Positions 1 through 9,154 of a DNA stretch of 64,000 nt are shown here, one piece after another (positions within the stretch are counted from its first letter, which is position 1; every line of letters starts with the position of its first letter). This DNA is from Paracoccus sp. SMMA_5_TC (GTDB taxonomy: Bacteria > Pseudomonadota > Alphaproteobacteria > Rhodobacterales > Rhodobacteraceae), in the NCBI RefSeq assembly GCF_009696685.2, contig NZ_CP102355.1, positions 959,001 to 1,023,000 on the forward strand, written 5' to 3'. The notes under the pieces were generated by a model. It had not been told where the DNA came from. It saw nothing but the letters and a program-made list of their open reading frames with translations, and made no database searches. The position numbers and the translations under genes were made by a program.

Positions 1-517
1 GCAGCTCTTGCCGGATCGCCTCGCGGATCATGCCACGCAATTGCGGCAGTTTGGCTTCGCTGCCCTCGATCGGGCGGAACAGATGCGCCTGGCTGGCGGC
101 TTCGGGCGCTTTGGCCATGGCGGCGGGCGGGGCATCGGTGTTCAGGGCGGTCACGGATGCGGTGGGGGATTGCAGCATGGTTTCCTCCGTGGGGGCGCAA
201 GGGGGCAGGGATGCGGGCGCGACGGCCTCGGCATCCGATGTGCGATCACTTGATGTCGTGGTCCTGGCCGTCGGGCATTCGGACGGCACCAGATCGGCGG
301 TTTCCAGAATCAATGGCGCCACCGGTTCTGCAACGGTCGGCATATCCGGTTCCGGCAGATGGTCGGCAAGCGACGCCGGGATGGCGTTCAATGCCGATTC
401 GGCGATGCGACAGCCGGCCGAGTCCTGGGCGATCAGCCGCCGGATCGAGGCCAGCACATCCCCGGCATGTTCCAGACCAATTCTGGAACCGGCGGCGGGC
501 AGGGCGTCAATGCGCAT
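1..517 (-). CDS. PopZ-like (DUF2497-type) polar/organising protein, C-terminus cut off by window edge
   Basis: The frame opens with ATG at 517 and runs open to base 1, giving 172 residues, so the C-terminus lies outside the window. Residues 20-31 (DVLASIRRLIAQ) resemble the 'ILASIRRII' helix that opens PopZ/DUF2497 proteins. The middle is long, low in complexity and rich in Pro, Ala, Glu and Thr. The last visible stretch (LRGMIREAIRQEL) looks like the start of the conserved C-terminal helical region of the rhodobacterial members. In Caulobacter, PopZ forms a polar scaffold; whether this divergent relative does so is not shown by the sequence. It lies 26 bases downstream of the TolC gene on the same strand and may be cotranscribed with it. 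Family assignment rests on the two short helices, so confidence is moderate. Confidence 0.6.
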   Translation of the reverse strand, partial: MRIDALPAAGSRIGLEHAGDVLASIRRLIAQDSAGCRIAESALNAIPASLADHLPEPDMPTVAEPVAPLILETADLVPSECPTARTTTSSDRTSDAEAVAPASLPPCAPTEETMLQSPTASVTALNTDAPPAAMAKAPEAASQAHLFRPIEGSEAKLPQLRGMIREAIRQEL

Positions 518-543
518 GCCACACCCCCGGAATGGTAAAGGGC

Positions 544-1947
544 TCAGTCCTTGCCGATGGCGCGCAGAACGCGGTCCAGGCTTTGCCCCTGCTTGCTGGT
601 GAACGGCGCATCCTGCACCGCGTTGTAATAGGCCGAAGGGTCATAGGTCGGTATCCCCAGTTTCAGGTTTTCCACCGTCAACAGACCCATAGCAGCCAGA
701 AGTTGATAATGTGCTAATTGCAGGTTGGCTTCGGCTGCAATCTTGTCCGCCCGCGCCGCCAGCAGCGATTGTTCGGCATCCAGCACGTCCAGAGTGGTGC
801 GGGCGCCCAGGGTGGCCTCTTCACGCACGCCCTCGTAGGCCTGGCGCGCGGCGGCAATCTGTTCGTCGATGGCGCGAATCTGTGCCCGTGCCACATCGAT
901 TCCGGCCCAGGCCGTGCCCACCGCCTGATCGACGGCCCGCGACGTCTGCAGCAGGCCTGCGCGAATCTCGTCGCGCCTGGCCATTGCCTTGCGATGGGCC
1001 GAGGGCAGGCGGCCACCGGAATAGATGGTCTGCGACATTTGCAGCCCAACCGTTCCGCTGTCGCGCGTGACTGTCGCGCCGGGGTTCAGGATGCTGGTGC
1101 TGGTGCCACGACTGCGCCCGATGCTAGCCTCGGCATTCAGGGTTGGATTGCGTTCGGCCGCGGCGGCGGCCACGCCCAGCTCGGCCGCGGCGGCCAGGCG
1201 TTGTGCGCGCTGGATCTGCGGGTGCGTGCGTTGCGCAATCTGACGCGCCGCCTCGAGCGAGGCAGGCAGCTTGGGCGTCGGGGGCGGCGGCGACAGCTTG
1301 CCCGGTGCCTTGCCTGTCGCGGCACGATAGTTTTCGCGCGCGACCGAAAGGTTCCCCTGCGCCGCGGCCAGACCGGCGCGCGCCGCGGCAAGCGCGGCAT
1401 TCGCCTGGGCCACGTCGGTCTGGGTGATCTCGCCGACCTCGAATCGGTCGCTGGCAGCGCGCTGTTCCTGACCGATCACGCGCACCGAGTTCGACTGCAG
1501 TTCGACCTGCTCGCCCGTGCTGCGCACGTCCAGATAGGCGCGCACCGCATCCAGCAAGACCTGCTGTTCGATGTCGACGAGGGCGGCGCGCGTGGCCAGA
1601 ACCGTTTCCTTGGCAATGTCGATGGCCAGGGCCGTGCGCCCCCAGTCGTAAAGCGTGACCTGCGCGTTCAGCGCCACCTGGCTCGACCGGCTGCTGACGC
1701 CTTCGGTCTGGGTGTAGCTGTGGCTGGCGATCCACTGCACAACCGGACGCAATCGTGCCAGGGCGCTGGCCGCATCCTCGTCTGCGGCACGCAAGACGGC
1801 GCGATTCTGTTCCAGCAGCGCCGAATGGCGATAGGCGGCAACCATTGCATCGGCAAGGCTTTCGGCCGTGGCCGGAAGGGCGGTGGCGCTGGCGAACAGC
1901 GCCGCGATCAGCGGCCGCCGCAGGGCTTTCAGCAGGTTGCGAACCAT
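544..1947 (-). CDS. tolC: TolC family outer-membrane efflux channel
   Basis: A 467-residue protein with an N-terminal signal peptide (basic start, hydrophobic core, cleavage probably after ALPATA near residue 28). It has two long heptad-rich alpha-helical halves with the internal duplication typical of outer-membrane factors: ALVDIEQQVLLDAVRAYLDV in the first half and SRAVDQAVGTAWAGIDVARA in the second. TolC proteins form a trimeric outer-membrane barrel and periplasmic tunnel used by RND, MFS and type I export systems. Two candidate partners are in this window: the RND pump at 4.5-8.8 kb and the MFS/HlyD pair at 53-55.7 kb. Partnership is inferred. The gene follows pcm on the same strand with a 23-base gap, an arrangement common in Rhodobacteraceae. 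Confidence 0.93.
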   Translation of the reverse strand: MVRNLLKALRRPLIAALFASATALPATAESLADAMVAAYRHSALLEQNRAVLRAADEDAASALARLRPVVQWIASHSYTQTEGVSSRSSQVALNAQVTLYDWGRTALAIDIAKETVLATRAALVDIEQQVLLDAVRAYLDVRSTGEQVELQSNSVRVIGQEQRAASDRFEVGEITQTDVAQANAALAAARAGLAAAQGNLSVARENYRAATGKAPGKLSPPPPTPKLPASLEAARQIAQRTHPQIQRAQRLAAAAELGVAAAAAERNPTLNAEASIGRSRGTSTSILNPGATVTRDSGTVGLQMSQTIYSGGRLPSAHRKAMARRDEIRAGLLQTSRAVDQAVGTAWAGIDVARAQIRAIDEQIAAARQAYEGVREEATLGARTTLDVLDAEQSLLAARADKIAAEANLQLAHYQLLAAMGLLTVENLKLGIPTYDPSAYYNAVQDAPFTSKQGQSLDRVLRAIGKD

Positions 1948-1970
1948 CCCGGGCCTTTCAGTGGTTGCAT

Positions 1971-2624
1971 TTACAATGTGAATTCTTTGGGCCGCTCGAA
2001 GCCGGGTAGCAACGGTGCCCCTGCGTTGAACGCAAAGCGCCAGTTCAACTGTTCGTCAACACGATAGCCGATGCGCACAACCCCCAGATTGCCTTCGCGG
2101 AACAGGGCGACGATTCGGCCCCCTTCGCGCAGCTGATCGGCCAGGGTTGCGGGGATTTCCTCGACCGCGCCCTCGATCAGGATTGCGTCATAGGGGCCCT
2201 GGGCCGGGCAACCCTGGACCAGGGGGCCCTGCACGACGGCGGCATTGTAGACCTGCTGGGCAGCCAGCCGCGCCTCGGCCTCGCGCGCCAGTTCGGGATC
2301 CTCCTCGACCGCGACCACGGCTTCGGCAATGCGCGCGATCAGCGCCGCCGCATAGCCGTAGCCGCAGCCCAGATCCAGCACCAGATCGCTGTTTTGCAGA
2401 TTCAACACGTCCAGCATCTTGCCCAGGGTGCGCGGTTCCAGCAGCACCCGGCCGGGGGCGATGTCGATATTGGTGCCGACATAGGCGACATCCTGGCGCG
2501 TCTCGGGGACGAAGGCCTCGCGCGGCACGTTCAGCATCGCCTCGATGACGGGATAGCTGGTTACTTCGACCGGCCTGACCTGAGTGTCGACCATCATGAT
2601 GCGGCGCTGCGCGAAATCGGTCAT
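1971..2624 (-). CDS. pcm: Protein-L-isoaspartate O-methyltransferase family protein
   Basis: A 217-residue class I SAM-dependent methyltransferase. Motif I is [13 protein letters not shown] (about residue 77), followed by the acidic [10 protein letters not shown] strand that binds the ribose. The N-terminal MVDTQVRP segment and the AFVPE block are typical of the alphaproteobacterial Pcm group found beside tolC. The family methylates the abnormal isoaspartyl residues of ageing proteins to start their repair, giving S-adenosylhomocysteine as by-product. The ATG at 2624 is chosen because family similarity starts there; an in-frame ATG at 2687 would add 21 residues without family character. Whether this shorter group still repairs isoaspartate is less certain than its methyltransferase fold. 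Confidence 0.85.
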   Translation of the reverse strand: MTDFAQRRIMMVDTQVRPVEVTSYPVIEAMLNVPREAFVPETRQDVAYVGTNIDIAPGRVLLEPRTLGKMLDVLNLQNSDLVLDLGCGYGYAAALIARIAEAVVAVEEDPELAREAEARLAAQQVYNAAVVQGPLVQGCPAQGPYDAILIEGAVEEIPATLADQLREGGRIVALFREGNLGVVRIGYRVDEQLNWRFAFNAGAPLLPGFERPKEFTL

Positions 2625-2737
2625 GCTTGCGAACCCTGCGTTCGGTTGGCTTTGATGTCTCTTGCCACGAAAATCCGGGGTGGGCAACGGCAGCCGGCGC
2701 GCTTGTGAACGTCGCTGGGCCGTGGCAGGCTGCGGCC

Positions 2738-3451
2738 ATGACCGAATTCCTGTTTCCCCCGCCGCCGATTGCCGCCGTTCCCGTGTCGGGAAAGATCGGG
2801 CTGTTTCCCGTCAACCGCATCTTCTGCGTCGGCCGCAACTATGCCGCCCATGCCGCCGAGATGGGCGCCGAGGTCGACCGCGAGGCGCCGTTCTATTTCC
2901 TGAAATCGCCCCATGCGGTGCTGGCGAGCGGTGGCAGCCTGGCCTATCCGCCCGGCACGCGCGACCTGCACCACGAGGTCGAGCTGGTGGTCGCGCTGGG
3001 CGCGGGGGGCTTTGCCCTGGACCGCGATCAGGCGCCGGGGCTGGTCTGGGGCTACGGCACCGGGCTGGACATGACGCGGCGCGACCTGCAGGCGCAGGCC
3101 AAGGCGGCGCAGCGCCCCTGGGATCTGGGCAAGGATTTCGAAGGCGCGGCGGTGCTGTCGGCGCTGACCCCGGCGGCCGGTTTCCGGCCCGGCGCCCAGC
3201 CGATCCGGCTCAGCGTGAACGGCGCGCTGCGCCAGGACGGGCGGCTGGACGACATGGTCTGGGGCGTGGCCGATCTGATCGCCGATCTGTCGCGTTACTA
3301 TCATCTGCGGCCGGGCGATCTGATCATGACCGGCACCCCCGCCGGGGTCGGCGCGGTGCTGCCCGGAGACCGGCTGCGCGGCGAGATCGCGGGTCTGGCC
3401 GCGGTCGAACTGACCATCGGCCCGCCCGATCCCGCCGGCGCCACTAGCTGA
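2738..3451 (+). CDS. Fumarylacetoacetate hydrolase (FAH) family protein, FAHD1/YcgM-like
   Basis: A 237-residue protein of the FAH superfamily, the size of the single-domain acylpyruvate hydrolase / oxaloacetate tautomerase group. The start of the fold is the [11 protein letters not shown] block (28-38). The metal-binding acids are E80 and E82 (HHEVELVV) and D111 ([14 protein letters not shown]), followed by the [11 protein letters not shown] loop. It should cleave or tautomerise a small 3-acylpyruvate-type compound in the cytoplasm; the exact substrate cannot be read from sequence. The ATG at 2738 is preferred because the domain begins just after it. It is divergent from pcm, and its last 8 bases overlap the end of selD on the other strand, so no terminator separates them. 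Confidence 0.88.
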   Translation: MTEFLFPPPPIAAVPVSGKIGLFPVNRIFCVGRNYAAHAAEMGAEVDREAPFYFLKSPHAVLASGGSLAYPPGTRDLHHEVELVVALGAGGFALDRDQAPGLVWGYGTGLDMTRRDLQAQAKAAQRPWDLGKDFEGAAVLSALTPAAGFRPGAQPIRLSVNGALRQDGRLDDMVWGVADLIADLSRYYHLRPGDLIMTGTPAGVGAVLPGDRLRGEIAGLAAVELTIGPPDPAGATS

Positions 3452-4487
3452 CGGTGATGCCGGGCGCGCCGGGTTCGGCATGGCCGATGATCCGGGCCAG
3501 CGCATGGCCGGCGGCCTGGACCTGCTCCAGCACCGCATCCGCCGCCTCGGGGGCGCAGGCGACCAGCAGCCCGCCCGAGGTCTGCGGGTCGGTCAGCAGA
3601 TGGCGGCGCCAGTCGGGCAGGTCGCCCGGCAGCGTCACCTCGGCGCCATAGGCCGCCCAGTTGCGCAGCGAGGCGCCGGTGACGAACCCGGCCTGCGCCA
3701 GGTCTGCGGCCCGCGGCAGCAAGGGGACCGCGTCCTGGTTCAACCGCAGCCGCAGCCCGGCGCCGCGCGCCAGTTCCAGCCCGTGGCCCAGCAGGCCAAA
3801 GCCGGTGACATCTGTCAGCGCATGCACGTCGGGCCTTCGCGCCAGCTCTGCCCCCACCCGGTTCAGCGTGGTGGCCGAAGCGACCATTTCCGCGATGCCG
3901 TCGGCGTCCAGCGCGCCTTTCTTGATCGCGGCCGAATAGATGCCGACGCCCAGCCCCTTGGTCAGGATCAGCGCATCCCCCGGCCGCGTATCGGCATTGC
4001 GGCGCAGTTCGCGCGGGTGGCACAGCCCGATCACCGCCAGGCCATAGATCGGTTCGGGCGCGTCGATCGAGTGACCGCCCGCCACCGGGATCCCCGCCTG
4101 GGCGCAAATCTCGCGCCCGCCGTCCAGGATCTCGCGGATCGCCTGGGCCGGCAGCCGGTCGATGGGCATGCCCAGGATCGCCAGCGCCATGATCGGACGC
4201 CCGCCCATCGCATAGATGTCGGAAATGGCATTGGTGGCGGCGATGCGGCCGAAATCGCGCGGATCGTCCACCATCGGCATGAAGAAATCGGTGGTGGCGA
4301 TGACGCAGGTCTGGTCGTCCACCTGCCAGACCGCCGCATCATCGGCGGTTTCGGTGCCCACCAGCAACTGCGGGAATGCCTGCGCCAGCGGTTGGCCGGC
4401 CAGCAGCTCGCGCAGCACCGAGGGCGCCAGCTTGCAGCCGCAGCCGCCGCCATGGGCCAGAGATGTCAGTCGGGGCGTATCGGTCAT
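3444..4487 (-). CDS. selD: Selenide, water dikinase (selenophosphate synthetase)
   Basis: A 347-residue SelD that makes selenophosphate from selenide and ATP, the selenium donor for selenocysteine and 2-selenouridine. The N-terminal glycine-rich loop HGGGCGCK carries the catalytic Cys (C16) and Lys (K19), matching C17/K20 of the E. coli enzyme; the active-site residue is Cys, not selenocysteine. The ATP/Mg site segments [23 protein letters not shown] and [10 protein letters not shown] are all present. Its ATG overlaps the stop of the RND pump gene by four bases, so the two are probably translationally coupled. No selA, selB, selenouridine synthase or obvious selenoprotein gene lies in the window. 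Identity is very secure; the reason for the pump linkage is not evident. Confidence 0.95.
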   Translation of the reverse strand: MTDTPRLTSLAHGGGCGCKLAPSVLRELLAGQPLAQAFPQLLVGTETADDAAVWQVDDQTCVIATTDFFMPMVDDPRDFGRIAATNAISDIYAMGGRPIMALAILGMPIDRLPAQAIREILDGGREICAQAGIPVAGGHSIDAPEPIYGLAVIGLCHPRELRRNADTRPGDALILTKGLGVGIYSAAIKKGALDADGIAEMVASATTLNRVGAELARRPDVHALTDVTGFGLLGHGLELARGAGLRLRLNQDAVPLLPRAADLAQAGFVTGASLRNWAAYGAEVTLPGDLPDWRRHLLTDPQTSGGLLVACAPEAADAVLEQVQAAGHALARIIGHAEPGAPGITVS

Positions 4488-7400
4488 CTGCCTCCCTTTC
4501 CGTCGGTCAACCGGCGCACGGTAACGTAGAATGCCGGCACCATGAAGATGCCCAGCACCGTGGCCGAGATCATCCCCCCCATCACCCCGATGCCGATCGA
4601 GTTCTGCGCCGCCGCACCGGCGCCGCTGGCCACCGCCAGCGGCAGCACCCCCAGGATGAAGGCCAGCGAGGTCATCAGGATAGGCCGCAGCCGCTGGCGC
4701 GCGGCCAGGCTGGCGGCCTCGACGGCGCTGCGGCCGCCCTGCTGCAGGTCACGGGCGAATTCGACGATCAGGATGGCGTTTTTCGCCGCAAGGCCGATGG
4801 TGGTCAGGATGCCGACCTTGAAATAGACGTCATTGGCCTGACCCAGCGCCAGCGCCGCCACCACCGCCCCCAGAACCCCGACCGGCACCGCCAGCATCAC
4901 GCTGAACGGGATCGACCAGCTTTCATACAGCGCCGCCAGCGACAGGAACACCACCAGCGCCGACAGCGCGAACAGCCAGGGCGCCTGATCGCCCGACTGG
5001 CGTTCCTGATAGGACAGCCCTGTCCAGGCGACGCCATAGCCGCCGGGCAGTTGCGCTACCAGTTCCTCGACCGCGGCCATCGCCTGGCCCGAACTGGCGC
5101 CTTCGCCGGGCTGGCCGGTGATCTCGATGGCGTCGATGCCGTCCATGCGCGCCAGCGCCGGCTCGACCGGCTCCCAGCGGGTGGTCATGAAGGCGCTGAA
5201 GGGCACCATTTCGCCCTGGCTGTTGCGGGCATACCAGCTGTCGATGTCCTGGGGCTGCATCCGATGCGCGGCGGCGGCCTGCACGATCACCGGCCGCAGC
5301 TGCGCGCCCAGCGAGAAATCGTTCACCTCGGTGCCGGCAAAGATGGTGGACAGCATCGCGTTCACCCCCGACAGGCTGACGCCAAGGCTTTCGGCCTTTT
5401 GCTGGTCGATGGCGATCTTCAGCGCCGCCTCGTTCTCGCCGCCATTGCTGTCGACGCCTTGCAGGCGCGGATCGGCGGCGGCGGCCTGTTCCAGCGCCTC
5501 GGCCGCCTGGGTCAGCGCGGTCAGCCCGCCGCCGGACTGGTCCAGCAGATACAGGCTGAAGCCGGCCGAATTGCCCAGCCGCGGGATCGCCGGCGGCTGC
5601 AGAAAGGTGATGCGCCCGGCACGGTGGCCCTGGAAATGCGCATTGGCCCGCGCCGCCACGGCGCTGGCGGCCAGCGGCGCCGCCTGCCGCTGGTCGAAGT
5701 CGCGCAGCTTGACAAAGATCATCGCCTGGCGCTGCGAACTGCCTGAAAAGCCGAAACCCATGGCGACAAAGACCGAATCCACCGCCTGCGCCTCATTCTC
5801 GCGCAGGTAATCCTCGATTTCCTGGACAACGGCGGCCGTCTGCTGGGCGGTCGATCCCTCGGTCAGGGTGATGCGGGCCTGCAGCACGCCCTGATCCTCG
5901 GCCGGGATGAAGGTGGTGGTCAGCCGCCCGAACAACTGCCAGCCGCCCAGGCTGATCGCCGCCAGCAGCAGCATCACCAGCGCCGGCCGGCGCAGGCTGC
6001 GACGCACCACGGCGCCATAGCCGCGGGTCAGCCGGTCGAAGCCGGCGTTGAAGGCACGCGCCGGGGCCCAGCGGGCCGGGCCATGCGACGGCCGCAGCAG
6101 GCTGGCGCACATCGCCGGCGTCAGGATCAGCGCCACCGCCAGCGACAGCACCATGGCGGTGATGATCGTGGCGGAAAACTGGCGATAGATCACCCCGGTC
6201 GATCCCGGCATGAAGGCCATGGGCAGGAACACCGCCGACAGCACCAGCGCGATGCCGATCAGCGCGCCGCTGATCTGGCCCATGCTTTTTTCGGTGGCGG
6301 CGACCGGGTCCAGCCCTTCCTCGGCCATCACACGCTCGACGTTTTCCACCACGACGATGGCATCGTCGACCAGCAGGCCGATGGCCAGCACCATGGCGAA
6401 CATGGTCAGCGTGTTGATGGAATAGCCCAGCGCCGCCAGCATGGCGAATGTGCCCAGAAGCACCACGGGAATGGCGATGATCGGGATCAGCGTCGCCCGC
6501 CAGTTCTGCAGGAACAGCAGGATGACCAGGAACACCAGCCCGATCGCCTCGATCAGGGTGTGATAGACCTTTTCGATCGACAGCTCGACGAAAGGCGCGG
6601 TGTCATAGGCGATATGCACTTCGACGCCTTCGGGCAGGGCATTGGCCAGCCCGGCCAGCGTGGCGCGCACGGCATTGGCCGTTTCCACCGCATTGGCGCC
6701 GGTGGCCAGGTTGACCGCGAACCCCGAGGCGTTCATGCCGTTGAAGCGGGAATCGCGGCCATAGCTTGCCTGGCCGATTTCCACCTCGGCCACGTCGCCC
6801 AGCCGCACCGCGGCCCCGTCGGCGCCGGTTTTCAGCAGGATGTTGCGGAAATCCTCGACTGAGGTCAGCTGGCTCTGGGCGGTGATGGTGGCGGTGAACT
6901 GCTGGCCGGCGACCACCGGCTGACTGCCCAGGCTGCCCACGGACACGGTGCTGTTCTGCTGGGCGACGGCGGTGGTGATGTCGGTGGGCGTCAACTGGAA
7001 TTGCGCCAGCCGCAGCGGGTCCATCCAGATGCGCATGGCATAGCCCGAACCGAACACATCCACCCCGCCCACGCCGGGCGTGCGCTTGACCGGGCCTTCG
7101 ACCACCTGTTCCAGCAGGTTGCCCAGCTGGATGGTGGAATGCTGCCCCGTGGTCGAGACCAGCGAGCCCACCATCAGGATCGACGAGGACGAGCGGCTGA
7201 CGGTGACGCCGCTGTTCTGCACCGGTGCCGGCAGGCGCCCCTCGACCGAGCGGACCTTGGACTGCACCTCGTTCAGCGCGTCGACCGGATCGGCGCTGTC
7301 GTCGAAGGTCAGGGTGATGCTGCTGCGCCCGGTGGACGAGGACGAGACCGTGTAAAGCAGGCCGTCCAGGCCGGTCAGCGCGTCCTCGATCGGGGTGGTG

Positions 7401-7582
7401 ACGGAATTCTGCACCGCGCGCGCGGTGGCGCCGGGATAGCTGGCGCCGATGCGGATGGTGGTGGGGGCGATGTCGGGATATTGCGATACCGGCAGCCCCA
7501 GGATCGCCCAGATCCCGGCCAGCATGGTGACGATGGCCAGCACCCAGGCAAAGACCGGCCGGTGAATGAAGAAGCGCGCCAT
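4484..7582 (-). CDS. RND (HAE1) multidrug efflux transporter, AcrB/MexB-like
   Basis: A 1032-residue inner-membrane pump of the usual RND length and architecture: a TM helix at about 9-29, a large periplasmic loop, a TM bundle at about 340-500, then a second loop and bundle. The proton-relay aspartates of TM4 are D406 and D407 ([14 protein letters not shown]), and the matching lysine of TM10 is near 934 ([14 protein letters not shown]). It should export hydrophobic compounds with the adaptor encoded just upstream and a TolC-type channel. The gene starts within the adaptor stop codon (ATGA) and ends overlapping selD, so adaptor, pump and selD look like one transcript. No local regulator gene adjoins it. 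Substrates are unknown. Confidence 0.95.
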   Translation of the reverse strand: MARFFIHRPVFAWVLAIVTMLAGIWAILGLPVSQYPDIAPTTIRIGASYPGATARAVQNSVTTPIEDALTGLDGLLYTVSSSSTGRSSITLTFDDSADPVDALNEVQSKVRSVEGRLPAPVQNSGVTVSRSSSSILMVGSLVSTTGQHSTIQLGNLLEQVVEGPVKRTPGVGGVDVFGSGYAMRIWMDPLRLAQFQLTPTDITTAVAQQNSTVSVGSLGSQPVVAGQQFTATITAQSQLTSVEDFRNILLKTGADGAAVRLGDVAEVEIGQASYGRDSRFNGMNASGFAVNLATGANAVETANAVRATLAGLANALPEGVEVHIAYDTAPFVELSIEKVYHTLIEAIGLVFLVILLFLQNWRATLIPIIAIPVVLLGTFAMLAALGYSINTLTMFAMVLAIGLLVDDAIVVVENVERVMAEEGLDPVAATEKSMGQISGALIGIALVLSAVFLPMAFMPGSTGVIYRQFSATIITAMVLSLAVALILTPAMCASLLRPSHGPARWAPARAFNAGFDRLTRGYGAVVRRSLRRPALVMLLLAAISLGGWQLFGRLTTTFIPAEDQGVLQARITLTEGSTAQQTAAVVQEIEDYLRENEAQAVDSVFVAMGFGFSGSSQRQAMIFVKLRDFDQRQAAPLAASAVAARANAHFQGHRAGRITFLQPPAIPRLGNSAGFSLYLLDQSGGGLTALTQAAEALEQAAAADPRLQGVDSNGGENEAALKIAIDQQKAESLGVSLSGVNAMLSTIFAGTEVNDFSLGAQLRPVIVQAAAAHRMQPQDIDSWYARNSQGEMVPFSAFMTTRWEPVEPALARMDGIDAIEITGQPGEGASSGQAMAAVEELVAQLPGGYGVAWTGLSYQERQSGDQAPWLFALSALVVFLSLAALYESWSIPFSVMLAVPVGVLGAVVAALALGQANDVYFKVGILTTIGLAAKNAILIVEFARDLQQGGRSAVEAASLAARQRLRPILMTSLAFILGVLPLAVASGAGAAAQNSIGIGVMGGMISATVLGIFMVPAFYVTVRRLTDGKGGR

Positions 7583-8787
7583 CAGCCCTGCCCGTCCGGG
7601 GTGGCATCCGCCTGATCGCGCACCACGCCTTCGGCGTCGATGCTGACCGGCACCGGCTTGACCTCGGCCCCTGGGCGCAGCTTGTCCAGCCCGTCCAGGA
7701 TCAGCTGTTCGCCCGCCGCGATGCCATGGGTCACGATCCAGCTGTTGCGATAGCTGCCCTGTTCCTGCAGCGTGACCTGCTGAGCCTTGCCGTCGCGCGC
7801 GACATAGGCGGTCAGCGTGCCGTCGGCGGCGCGACTGGTGGCGCGTTGCGGCACCAGCACCGCCTGAATCGTGCCCAGCGTCAGTTCCACGCGCAGGAAC
7901 TGCCCGGGCAGGATCGTGCGGTCGGGATTGTCGAATTGCAGCCGGATCGGCACGGTTCCGGTGGTGGGCGATACCTGGATGCCGGGGCTGACGATGCGGC
8001 CCGGTCGGTCGTGGATATCTCCGGTTTCCAGGATCAGCCGGCTTTCGATGGCACCGTTGCGGACCAGTTCGCCCGCGCGGATGCGATCGCGGTTGCGTTG
8101 CAGCCGGGCGCTGGATTCCGACACATCGACATAGATCGGATCCAGCTGGGTGACGGTGGTCAGCGCATCCTGCTGATTGGCGGTGACCAGATCGCCCACC
8201 GACACCGCCGCCACATCCGCGATGCCCGCGATTGGACTGACGATCGTGGTGCGTTGCAGCGCCAGTCGGGCGGCATCGCGCGCCGATTCGGCCGATTTCA
8301 GATCGGCCTCTGCCTGTTTCAGCGCCACCTCGGCATTGGCGCGTTCGACCGCGGAAACCCCCGATCCCTCAAGCCGGCGATAGCGGGTGACGGTGTTCTG
8401 GGCCTGGGTCAGGCTGGCCTCGGCCCCGGCGACGGCGGCTTCGGCCGCGGCCAGCGCGGCGGCCAGGGTTTCCGGGTCCAGCCGGAACAGCACATCGCCC
8501 GCCGCCACCGGCTGGCCGGGATCGTAGGCGATTTCGCGCACATCGCCGCCGACCTGGGGACGAATCGCCGTCTGCTGATAGGCGATGGCCCGGCCGGGCA
8601 GGGTGACGGTATAGGGAACGTCCTGGGACTGGGTGGTGATGACGCCGACCGAAACCGGGCCCTGCGGCCCACGCCCGCCCGGCCCGCGCTGTTGCCCCAC
8701 GACAGGGGCTGTCGCCAGCATCAGCAACAGCGCCGCCAAGGACGCGACCTGTGCCACATCCGCCCATGTTCCCAGCCGCGTTCTCAT
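7582..8787 (-). CDS. RND efflux periplasmic adaptor subunit (HlyD/AcrA family)
   Basis: A 401-residue membrane-fusion protein. A short signal-like helix (WADVAQVASLAALLLMLATA) is followed by a Gln/Gly/Pro-rich linker. Next come the barrel-sandwich half DVREIAYDPGQPVAAGDVLF, an alpha-hairpin with many Ala and Glu residues (about 110-180), the second lipoyl half, and the beta-barrel segment with FDNPDRTILPGQFLRVEL. It bridges the RND pump and an outer-membrane channel. I chose the ATG at 8787 because AAGG sits 5 bases before it and the signal helix then starts normally; an upstream in-frame ATG at 8823 would add 12 Gly/Gln-rich residues. It is the first gene of the pump operon unless the SDHAF4-like gene upstream is included. 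Confidence 0.92.
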   Translation of the reverse strand: MRTRLGTWADVAQVASLAALLLMLATAPVVGQQRGPGGRGPQGPVSVGVITTQSQDVPYTVTLPGRAIAYQQTAIRPQVGGDVREIAYDPGQPVAAGDVLFRLDPETLAAALAAAEAAVAGAEASLTQAQNTVTRYRRLEGSGVSAVERANAEVALKQAEADLKSAESARDAARLALQRTTIVSPIAGIADVAAVSVGDLVTANQQDALTTVTQLDPIYVDVSESSARLQRNRDRIRAGELVRNGAIESRLILETGDIHDRPGRIVSPGIQVSPTTGTVPIRLQFDNPDRTILPGQFLRVELTLGTIQAVLVPQRATSRAADGTLTAYVARDGKAQQVTLQEQGSYRNSWIVTHGIAAGEQLILDGLDKLRPGAEVKPVPVSIDAEGVVRDQADATPDGQG

Positions 8788-8926
8788 CTGGCCTTGTCCC
8801 TGCCCGTGGTTCATGGCCGGCATTGTTTAAGGCCGAAACCCCAATGGCAAGTAAACGGCTGCCCCGCCGCGATCACGCTTGCGCAAGGCAGACGCGGCCC
8901 CCTGCGCTGTCCGGCAGATACCCGGT

Positions 8927-9100
8927 CTAGAAATCGACGCAGATGCCCTTCTTTTCGTAATCCCCGTAGCGGACCGGTTCGGGCCCGTCACGGCCGCCCA
9001 GTTCCACCGGCAGGTCCAGGGGCGGGGCCTTGCGGCGGCGCTCTTCGGCCTCGGCCAGGGCGCGCAGGGCGGCGGCGGGCAGATCCTTGCGGTTGGTCAT
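8927..9100 (-). CDS. DUF1674 / SDHAF4-like succinate dehydrogenase assembly factor
   Basis: A 57-residue protein, read by hand because it is too short for many gene finders. The N-terminus is charged (MTNRKDLPAAALRALAEAEE). The C-terminus, PEPVRYGDYEKKGICVDF, is the family signature (usually PxRYGDWExxGRxxDF), and the stop follows the final DF exactly as in relatives. In mitochondria SDHAF4 binds flavinylated SdhA and helps its assembly into complex II; bacterial members are presumed to do the same. No sdh genes are in the window. The gene is divergent from rsmB (54-base gap) and 139 bases upstream of the chosen RND adaptor start. Confidence 0.85.
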   Translation of the reverse strand: MTNRKDLPAAALRALAEAEERRRKAPPLDLPVELGGRDGPEPVRYGDYEKKGICVDF

Positions 9101-9154
9101 GGCGATTTTCCCGGCGAGGCGTTACACGGTTCCAATCTAGGCAAGGGGCAGGCA

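Noticed and set aside
3444..4487. Selenocysteine in SelD
   Set aside because: The catalytic position is a Cys codon (C16) and the frame has no internal TGA.
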